Part shown: positions 4,949 through 11,375 of the stretch, piece by piece
Layout: the number at the start of each line of letters is the position of its first letter
Numbering within the stretch: the first letter of the stretch is position 1
Assembly (NCBI GenBank): GCA_910584075.1
Contig: CAJTZI010000053.1
Coordinates: 1-13,495, forward strand
From: an uncultured Oscillibacter sp.
GTDB taxonomy: Bacteria; Bacillota; Clostridia; Oscillospirales; Oscillospiraceae
Direction: 5' to 3'
DNA: 13,495 bases
Notes under the pieces: model-generated
Told to the model about the DNA's origin: nothing
The model's input: only the letters and a program-made list of their open reading frames with translations
Database searches by the model: none
Program-made: the position numbers and the translations under genes

Positions 4949-7849
4949 GTGATGACAACTGCGGCGCCGGCGAAGCACCTGTGCTACAACTGCTTTGCCC
5001 AGCGGACGGACCTGGCCGGCCCCTGCCCGTACTGCGGCTTTGACCTGGAGGAGAACGTCAAAAAGTTCCCGGTGGCCCTCCGGGCGGGGACTGTGCTGAA
5101 TGGCCGCTACATCGTGGGCCGGGTGCTGGGCCAGGGCGGCTTCGGCATCACCTACCTGGCCTTCGATCTACAGCTCCAGGCTAAGGTGGCCGTCAAGGAG
5201 TATATGCCCAACGAGATTGCCACCCGCATTGACGGTACTGCTGTCTCCGTGGCTATGGATACCAAAACCGACGATTTCACCTACGGGGCGGAGCGGTTCC
5301 AGGAGGAGGCACGGACCCTGGCGAAGTTCATCGGGCACCCCAACATCGCTGGCGTGTCCAGCTACTTCGACGAAAATGACACCTCGTATTTTGTCATGGA
5401 CTATATCGAGGGCGTCAGCTTCAAGAGCTACATCGCCAACAACGGCGGCAAGGTCAGCGTGGAGGAGACCTTCAACGTGATGATCCCGGTGCTCCGGGCG
5501 CTGACGGCGGTTCACGCCGAGGGCTTTATCCACCGGGACGTGACCCCGGACAACATCTACATCTCCAAGGACGGCAACGTGAAGCTGCTGGACTTTGGCT
5601 CTGCCCGGTATTCCATCGGGGACAAGAGCAAGAGCCTTGATGTGATCCTGAAGGTGGGCTACGCCCCCAAGGAACAGTACATCCGCCGGGGCCGTCAGGG
5701 GCCCTACACCGACGTGTACTCCTGCGCGGCCTGCTTCTACGCGGCCCTCACCGGCTTTCTGCCGCCAGAGAGTTTAGAGCGGCTGGACGCAGATACGCTG
5801 GTCCCTGTGTCCCAGACGGTACCGGACATCCCCGAGTGGCTGGACAAGGCGATCTTGAAGGGGCTGGCGGTGCAGCCAGAGAACCGGTTCCAGAGCGCGG
5901 CGGAGTTCCTGGACGCCATTGAAAACCAGCTGGTGGTGGACGTTCCCGGCGGGGAGGCCGCCGTTGTCCAACCGGCAAAAAAGGACCTCAAGCCCGTCCT
6001 CATCGGTGCGGCTGCGGCGGTCATGGTGCTGGCGGTGGGCCTGGGGCTGTTCGGGGGGCGCGGCGGCGGAGCGGCTCCCGGCGGAAACGGCTCTGACGGC
6101 AGAGGCTATCAGGGTGAGCAGCTTCTCAAAGCCGAAGTGCCGTTTGTCACGATCCAGGGCCGGGAGTGTAGCACCAATGAGGTGCAGCTGGATCTCAGCG
6201 GCTGCGGGCTCACGGACGCCGATATTCAGGACCTTAAGTACATGATCAATCTCCGTGACCTGCGGCTGGATAACAACCAAATTACCACACTCAGCCCTAT
6301 TGCCGGGCTGCCTCGGCTTCAAAGTCTCCAGGTGACGCAGAATCGTCTCACCGACATCTCAGCTCTGGCGGGAATGGAGACCCTGCGGTATGTGGGCCTG
6401 TCGGAGAACCCGGAGCTGACGGATCTCTCTCCGCTCAAGGGAAAAACCGAGATGGAAAATCTGGACTTTTACGGGCTTTCTCTGACGGATTACTCTTTCC
6501 TGGAGGGGATGACAAAGCTGCGGTATCTCCAGTTTGAACCCAGCATGCTGGAGGCAGACCTCAGCGCCTTGTCTACCCTGACCGGTTTAGAGCAGCTGAA
6601 TATTAATACCAATGGAAACAGCGGAGCCATCCCCCACCTGGATCTCTCCTTCCTGGCGGGAATGACGGGGCTCCAGTCCCTCCAGATCAGCGGACAGTTT
6701 GAGGAGCTGACGCTGCCGTCCTTGGATGGGTTGGCACACTTGAAAAATCTGCGGCTCAATAATTACAGTGAATATTTTGCTGGCACACCCAGTCTGGAGC
6801 CCTTCCGGAACCTAACAGGCCTGCGGGAGCTGTATTTTCAGATAGACAACAGTTCTGATAACATTGATCTCTCACCTGTTTCCGGGCTGACTGAACTGAC
6901 CGTGCTGAGCCTGCGGGGAAATGTCGCCAGCCTGCAGCCGCTGGCGGGCCTATCCAAGCTCGAAAGGCTGGAAATTTACAACGGCAGCAGTAATTACAAT
7001 GCTTTGGAGGATCTCGGCGGTTTGGAAGGTATGACCAGCCTGAAATCCCTGACCCTCAATATTGTGGGAAATGTCAAGGATTTCACCCCGATTTCTCACT
7101 TGGCAAAACTAACCTCTCTGCAGTTGTCCGGCCAATTCTCCACAGAGGATCTCAGCTTTCTCAGCGGTCTGACGGAGCTGCGGGAGCTGACGCTCAGCGG
7201 AAACCAGGCTATGCTGTCCAGCCTGACGGGACTGGAGGACCTGACACAGCTCCAAACGCTGCAAATCGACTGCCAGGGCCTTGCCAGCCTGAAAGGCGTT
7301 GAGAACCTGACTGATCTCCGGGAGCTGAACCTCTATGGCGGAAACTCCACATACACGGATACAGCGCCTCTGAAAAATCTCATCAATCTCACCAGCCTGC
7401 GGCTTCCCAGCCGGAGCGGTACAGGGGATGGGAGCATTGACCTCGGCGGCCTGGTTAATTTAAGTAAGATTCAGGAACTGGAGATAAATGGGAAAGTGAC
7501 GGGTTTTGAGCCTATCACTAAGATGGCAGGACTGAAATCCTTTCACTATTACGGTTATTATGATTATGACGACCCCGGTATCTCCCTGGCGCCCTTGGCG
7601 TCCATGACAGGCTTGCAGGAGTTGTATCTCAGCTGCAACACCCCCGGTGCGGATATTACGCCGATTGGAGAGCTGACAGGTCTGCGGGTCCTGAATCTGT
7701 ATGTCTACGACGCCGGCTACAAAACACAAATCCGGGATCTCAGCTGTCTCTCCGGTTTGACCAAACTTTCCACTTTGCGCGTGAGCAACACTGTGGAGAA
7801 TATTGACACCTCGCCTGTGGACTTTGTACCCGATTTGACGATAAACTGA
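4949..7849 (+). CDS. Receptor-type Ser/Thr kinase: zinc ribbon, kinase, TM, LRR ectodomain
   Basis: A 966-residue transmembrane kinase. Residues 12-29 are a zinc ribbon (CYNC, CPYC). The kinase domain spans ~54-330: Gly-rich loop GQGGFGITY (61-69), beta-3 lysine in AVKEY (K83), alpha-C glutamate near 119, catalytic loop HRDVTPDN (195-202, with Thr for the usual Lys), DFGSAR (215-220), and GYAPKEQY (237-244) for the APE region. Residues ~349-368 are one TM helix after PAKKDLKP, followed by a Gly-rich spacer. Residues ~395-966 are leucine-rich repeats of the internalin/SDS22 kind (units such as LTDISALAGMETLRYVGLSE), about 22-25 residues each and predicted outside the cell. All catalytic residues look intact. 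AGGAGGG lies 6 bases before GTG 4949 and 9 before ATG 4952; either may be used. It is the first gene of a six-gene operon, presumably the sensor kinase of the system. Confidence 0.93.
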   Translation: MMTTAAPAKHLCYNCFAQRTDLAGPCPYCGFDLEENVKKFPVALRAGTVLNGRYIVGRVLGQGGFGITYLAFDLQLQAKVAVKEYMPNEIATRIDGTAVSVAMDTKTDDFTYGAERFQEEARTLAKFIGHPNIAGVSSYFDENDTSYFVMDYIEGVSFKSYIANNGGKVSVEETFNVMIPVLRALTAVHAEGFIHRDVTPDNIYISKDGNVKLLDFGSARYSIGDKSKSLDVILKVGYAPKEQYIRRGRQGPYTDVYSCAACFYAALTGFLPPESLERLDADTLVPVSQTVPDIPEWLDKAILKGLAVQPENRFQSAAEFLDAIENQLVVDVPGGEAAVVQPAKKDLKPVLIGAAAAVMVLAVGLGLFGGRGGGAAPGGNGSDGRGYQGEQLLKAEVPFVTIQGRECSTNEVQLDLSGCGLTDADIQDLKYMINLRDLRLDNNQITTLSPIAGLPRLQSLQVTQNRLTDISALAGMETLRYVGLSENPELTDLSPLKGKTEMENLDFYGLSLTDYSFLEGMTKLRYLQFEPSMLEADLSALSTLTGLEQLNINTNGNSGAIPHLDLSFLAGMTGLQSLQISGQFEELTLPSLDGLAHLKNLRLNNYSEYFAGTPSLEPFRNLTGLRELYFQIDNSSDNIDLSPVSGLTELTVLSLRGNVASLQPLAGLSKLERLEIYNGSSNYNALEDLGGLEGMTSLKSLTLNIVGNVKDFTPISHLAKLTSLQLSGQFSTEDLSFLSGLTELRELTLSGNQAMLSSLTGLEDLTQLQTLQIDCQGLASLKGVENLTDLRELNLYGGNSTYTDTAPLKNLINLTSLRLPSRSGTGDGSIDLGGLVNLSKIQELEINGKVTGFEPITKMAGLKSFHYYGYYDYDDPGISLAPLASMTGLQELYLSCNTPGADITPIGELTGLRVLNLYVYDAGYKTQIRDLSCLSGLTKLSTLRVSNTVENIDTSPVDFVPDLTIN

Positions 7850-7868
7850 GAAAAAGGAGAGATCTTTC

Positions 7869-8621
7869 ATGGCCCAAATCGAGTGTGGCCGGGGCCACCT
7901 GTACGACCCCGAGAAACATCCCACCTGCCCCTACTGCGGCGGAGGACAGAAAATCACCGTGGCTTCCGCCGGACGCACCGCGCCGCTGGGGAGCCGTCCG
8001 GTGACAGCCGTCCAGCGGACCGCGCCGGTTTCGGTGATCGCTCCCCAGAAGACGGCCCCTCTCTCTGGGATTTCAGCGACAGCTCCCCAGAAAACCGCTC
8101 CCCTCTCCGGCGTTTCCGTCACAGCCCCCCAGAAGACCATGCCTCCCAGGGGCTACACCCCCGCGGGGGTTCCGGAGGAGACGGCGTCGTCCCGGGGCGC
8201 CAGCATCAGCGCCACCGCCGCCAATAAGACCGTTGGCATGATGCAGTCCCAGATGGGCTTTGACCCGGTGGTGGGGTGGCTGGCCTGCGTGGCGGGACCC
8301 AGCCGGGGGAAGAGCTACACCGTCCGGGGCGGCGTCAACTCCATCGGCCGCAGTGAGCGGATGGACATCGTGATCACCGGCGATCTGAAAATTTCCGCTG
8401 AAAACCACGCCAGAATCAGTTACAGCGAGAAGAACAACCGGTTCAGCCTTCTCCCCGGCGAGGGGCGGAACATCGTCTATCTCAACGACGAGGAGGTCTA
8501 CACCCCCATGCCGCTGAACGCCTACGATGTGATCGACTTCGGAGAGACAAAGCTGCTGTTTGTCCCCCTGTGCGGCCAGCGGTTTACCTGGAAAACGGAG
8601 GAGACGGATGGGGCTGTTTAA
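7869..8621 (+). CDS. Zinc-ribbon / Thr-rich linker / FHA-domain protein
   Basis: A 250-residue soluble protein. The N-terminus (residues 1-25) has a short metal-binding motif with C6, H10, C20 and C23 (GRGHLYDPEKHPTCPYCGGG). Residues ~35-125 are a disordered Thr/Pro/Ala linker with three near-repeats of TAPQKTAPLSG and a later ANKTVGM motif. Residues ~137-235 form an FHA domain: IGR (159-161) and SAENH (177-181) match the phosphothreonine-binding GR and SxxH motifs, and LND (205-207) fits the loop that holds the conserved Asn. FHA domains bind phosphothreonine peptides. The linker threonines are likely kinase substrates, by analogy with small FHA proteins such as GarA, although its specific motif is not present. 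AAAGGAG lies about 10 bases before the ATG, and the gene follows the receptor kinase by 19 bases. It is a probable phospho-dependent adaptor and kinase substrate. Confidence 0.9.
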   Translation: MAQIECGRGHLYDPEKHPTCPYCGGGQKITVASAGRTAPLGSRPVTAVQRTAPVSVIAPQKTAPLSGISATAPQKTAPLSGVSVTAPQKTMPPRGYTPAGVPEETASSRGASISATAANKTVGMMQSQMGFDPVVGWLACVAGPSRGKSYTVRGGVNSIGRSERMDIVITGDLKISAENHARISYSEKNNRFSLLPGEGRNIVYLNDEEVYTPMPLNAYDVIDFGETKLLFVPLCGQRFTWKTEETDGAV

Positions 8622-9423
8622 CGATCTGTTCCGCCGCCCCGCATCCCGGACCCCGGAGTCTCCCACTCAAACCCCGGAAAATCCCCCAGTCCTTCGGGCG
8701 GCGAATCTCCAGGGGATCGGGGCGCGGGAGGGCCAGGAGGATTCCTTTGCCATCCTGGGAGCCGCCAATCCGGCGGAGAGCGGCCTGTTTGCCCTGGTGG
8801 CCGACGGCATGGGCGGTATGCTGGACGGGAAGGCCGCCAGCGAGTGGGCGGCGGAGTGCCTTTTCCAATTGTACCAGGAAAGACTGCCGGGGCAGCCCAT
8901 GCCGGAGTGGTATTATCAGACGGTACACACCGTCAGTGACAGCGTGTACCAGCGCTTCGGAGGCCGTAGCGGCACCACACTGGTGTCGGTCCACATTCAG
9001 GAAAACCGCCTCCACTGGCTCAGCGCGGGGGACAGTGGCATTTTTCTCAGCCGGAATGGCGGCGTGTTCCAGCTGAACCGGGAGCACACCTGTTTGAACC
9101 GGCTGTATCTCCAGGAGCTGGAGCGGGAGGTCATTGACAAGCGGCGGGTGGAGGCCAACCCTGACGCGCCCCGGCTGACCTCTTTTGTGGGCATGGAGCG
9201 TTTGGCAGAGGTGGATCTGAGCCTGCGGCCTCTGACGCTAGAGCGGGGCGATGCGCTGCTGCTGTGCTCCGACGGCGTCAGCGGCGTGCTCACACCGCCG
9301 GAGCTGCTGGAGGCCATGACCCTGGACCCAGAAGAAGGCTGTGTCCTGCTGGAACGGATGGTCCTGGAAAAAGGCGTTCCGGGACAGGACAACTACACCG
9401 GCATTTTGATTGCATATAGATAA
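8608..9423 (+). CDS. PP2C-family protein phosphatase (first copy)
   Basis: A 271-residue cytoplasmic metal-dependent Ser/Thr phosphatase. Motifs in order: GAREGQEDSF (38-47, metal Asp at 45), VADGMGG (64-70), SGTTLV (121-126), AGDSGIF (140-146), CSDGVSGV (220-227) and GQDNYTGIL (259-267). All four metal-binding aspartates of the PPM fold have candidates. The first ~27 residues are a Pro/Thr/Ser-rich tail (SRTPESPTQTPENPP) that could itself be phosphorylated. An earlier in-frame ATG at 8560 lies inside the FHA gene and gives an unlikely basic leader. ATG 8608 has GGAGGAG just upstream and overlaps the FHA gene stop by 14 bases, which suggests translational coupling. It presumably reverses phosphorylation by the receptor kinase. 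Confidence 0.92.
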   Translation: MGLFNDLFRRPASRTPESPTQTPENPPVLRAANLQGIGAREGQEDSFAILGAANPAESGLFALVADGMGGMLDGKAASEWAAECLFQLYQERLPGQPMPEWYYQTVHTVSDSVYQRFGGRSGTTLVSVHIQENRLHWLSAGDSGIFLSRNGGVFQLNREHTCLNRLYLQELEREVIDKRRVEANPDAPRLTSFVGMERLAEVDLSLRPLTLERGDALLLCSDGVSGVLTPPELLEAMTLDPEEGCVLLERMVLEKGVPGQDNYTGILIAYR

Positions 9424-9446
9424 ATAGATAAAAGGAGAGATCGGAT

Positions 9447-10646
9447 ATGAGAAAACTGCGTATGCTGGCCGCAGCGCTTCTGACGGCGCTGCTACTGACC
9501 GTCCCGGCGCTGGCGGACTTCAACCAGGGGACGCTGGACGGCATCATTATGATCACCTCCGGCGCACCCAACGCCAAGGGCGATATGGAATACTGGCGGG
9601 GAACCGGATTTTTCATCGGCTCCGCCGGGGAGGCCCCCCAGCACATTGTCACCAACTGCCATGTGGTGGAGGAGTTCATCCTGGCCGGAAAAGCCCTGGG
9701 CGGAGGCGAGCTTCGGGTGCTCTTCGATCAGAACGACGAGGCGGAGGCGTATCTTGTGGACTACGACGCGGAGAAGGACGTGGCGATTCTGCGTCTGGCG
9801 GAACCCACAGACAAGCGCTCCCCGCTGCCGCTGAAAGAGCCGGAGGAGAGCAGCCTGGGCAGTGAGATCTACGCGGTGGGTTACCCCTCGGCGGCGGATC
9901 TGACCATTCAGGCGGTGAACTCCTTCAGCCAGAAGGACGCGTCGGTCACCACCGGCAGCATCAGCCGCTTTCTCACCGAGAGCGGCACCGGGCGGAGGCT
10001 GATCCAGACGGACGCCTCCCTCAGCGGCGGCAGCTCCGGCGGCCCCCTGGTGGACAGCTCCGGTGCGGTCATCGGCGTGAATACCGCCGGGTCCAACCTG
10101 GACCAGAATCTGTTCTACGCCGTCAGTGTCAGCGAGGTTTTGCCCCTGCTGGAGAAAAACAGCATCCCCTACGCGAAGGCGGAGGCTCCGAAAAACAATT
10201 CCACCATGCTGTACATCGGGGGTGCCGTAGCGGCGGTGGCCATTGCTGCAGTCATTGCGGTGGTACTGCGCAAAAAGAAAAAGGCTCCCGCGCCCCAGAC
10301 GCAGACAACGGAAGTCCGGGCGGCAGTACCTGTCCTCCGGTCCATGTCGCCCCAGCACGGCGGCATGATCGTCCAGCTCCACGGCCAGCCGGTCCAGCTG
10401 GGCCGGGACGCCGCCGTCTGCCGGATCGCGTATCGGGACGGCACCCCTGGCGTCAGCGGACGGCACTGTCAGGTGTACTTTGACGAGGGGGAGAGGCTGT
10501 TCGTGGTCACGGACCTGAAGTCCACCTACGGCACTTTCCTGGCCAACGGCCAGCGCATCGCTCCGGATACCCCGGTGAAGCTGACGCCAAAAAGCTCCTT
10601 CTACCTGGGTGAATCCGGGAATACGGTCTACGTGGATTTGGAGTGA
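9447..10646 (+). CDS. Secreted-side HtrA-like serine protease fused through TM to a cytoplasmic FHA domain
   Basis: A 399-residue protein. Residues 1-23 are a signal peptide or anchor (MRKLRMLAAALLTALLLTVP, then ALA). Residues ~25-235 are a trypsin-like S1C (HtrA/Deg-type) protease with His72 in TNCHVV, Asp111 in DVAILRL and Ser197 in GGSSGGP. The Deg PDZ domain is missing. Instead residues ~254-274 are a TM helix, followed by RKKKK, then an FHA domain at ~305-399 with LGR (318-320), SGRH (337-340), STYGT (359-363) and ANG (366-368), all canonical phosphothreonine-binding motifs. The protease is predicted outside and the FHA inside. AAAGGAGAG lies 7 bases before the ATG, and the gene starts 23 bases after the first PP2C gene. 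It likely couples phosphorylation to envelope proteolysis or docks a protease to the kinase. Whether a protein with a cleavable signal also keeps the internal TM topology is inferred. Confidence 0.93.
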   Translation: MRKLRMLAAALLTALLLTVPALADFNQGTLDGIIMITSGAPNAKGDMEYWRGTGFFIGSAGEAPQHIVTNCHVVEEFILAGKALGGGELRVLFDQNDEAEAYLVDYDAEKDVAILRLAEPTDKRSPLPLKEPEESSLGSEIYAVGYPSAADLTIQAVNSFSQKDASVTTGSISRFLTESGTGRRLIQTDASLSGGSSGGPLVDSSGAVIGVNTAGSNLDQNLFYAVSVSEVLPLLEKNSIPYAKAEAPKNNSTMLYIGGAVAAVAIAAVIAVVLRKKKKAPAPQTQTTEVRAAVPVLRSMSPQHGGMIVQLHGQPVQLGRDAAVCRIAYRDGTPGVSGRHCQVYFDEGERLFVVTDLKSTYGTFLANGQRIAPDTPVKLTPKSSFYLGESGNTVYVDLE

Positions 10647-10649
10647 TTT

Positions 10650-11375
10650 ATGAATATTTCCGCTTACTGCTATACGAACCAGGGAGGCCGGGACCATAAC
10701 GAGGACAGTGTGCGCTGCTGGACCGGAGAGGAGGGACGGGGTGTATTTGTTCTGGCGGACGGTCTGGGAGGCCACGGCAAAGGAGAGGTGGCCTCCGCCC
10801 TGGCATCGGACGTCCTTCTGGAGGGCTGCGTGAGGCGGCCGCCGGATCAGGAGGAGATGCTGGCTTTGTTTCAAAAGGCCAACCGGACGGTCATGGACCA
10901 CCAGAGGATCCCCGGACAGGAGGACATGAAGACCACCGCTGCGGCACTGTCCATTCACGAACATACGGCGGTCTGGGGTCATATGGGGGACTCCAGATTA
11001 TACCGCTTCTCCGGCGGGACCCTGGCGCAGTTCACCCGGGACCACTCCGTCACCTACATGAAGTACCTGGGCGGCGAGATCTCCTACATGGACATCTGCC
11101 ATGATGACGACCGCTCCAGCCTTCTGCGGGTGCTGGGGCGGGACCCCTGCAAGCCAGAGGCGGCCCAGTCGGAGACAGCCCCGGGGGACGCCTATCTGCT
11201 GTGCTCCGACGGCTTTTGGGAGTACGTCTACCGGGAGGAGATTCTGGCGGACCTCTTGAAGGCGGAGACGCCCCAGACCTGGGCGGAGTCCATGCTGCTG
11301 CGGCATATCCGCCGGGTCCCGGAGGGGAACGACAACTTTTCTCTCATTACGGTATTTGTGGAGGAGGGACCATGA
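10650..11375 (+). CDS. PP2C-family protein phosphatase (second copy)
   Basis: A 241-residue cytoplasmic phosphatase of the bacterial PrpC/Stp type. Motifs: GGRDHNEDS (12-20, metal Asp at 19), VLADGLGGHGKGEVAS (34-49), KTTAAAL (94-100), HMGDSRLYRF (111-120), CSDGFWEYV (185-193) and GNDNFSLI (226-233). It is closer to the canonical PrpC pattern than the first copy and lacks the Pro/Thr-rich N-terminal tail. The ATG lies 3 bases after the protease/FHA gene stop, with GGAG inside the preceding codons. Its stop overlaps the start of the VWA gene by 4 bases (ATGA). Two PP2C genes in one operon may act on different substrates or with different kinases. Confidence 0.93.
   Translation: MNISAYCYTNQGGRDHNEDSVRCWTGEEGRGVFVLADGLGGHGKGEVASALASDVLLEGCVRRPPDQEEMLALFQKANRTVMDHQRIPGQEDMKTTAAALSIHEHTAVWGHMGDSRLYRFSGGTLAQFTRDHSVTYMKYLGGEISYMDICHDDDRSSLLRVLGRDPCKPEAAQSETAPGDAYLLCSDGFWEYVYREEILADLLKAETPQTWAESMLLRHIRRVPEGNDNFSLITVFVEEGP

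Noticed and set aside
6250..7849. LRR-coding DNA as a nucleotide repeat array
   Set aside because: The repeats are at protein level only; the DNA units are too diverged to be a DNA repeat.
8030..8150. Possible CRISPR-like or tandem DNA repeat
   Set aside because: The repetition follows the protein repeat TAPQKTAPLSG in frame, with synonymous changes and no spacers.
8560..8607. Longer N-terminus for the first PP2C
   Set aside because: The added residues are an out-of-frame reading of the FHA gene. ATG 8608 has GGAGGAG upstream.
9492..10982. Minus-strand ORF of 496 codons
   Set aside because: Antisense of the protease-FHA gene and the second PP2C gene, both of which have intact catalytic motifs on the + strand.
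11201..11371. Longer N-terminus for the VWA protein
   Set aside because: It overlaps the PP2C catalytic C-terminus. ATG 11372 gives a signal peptide and has a strong ribosome binding site.
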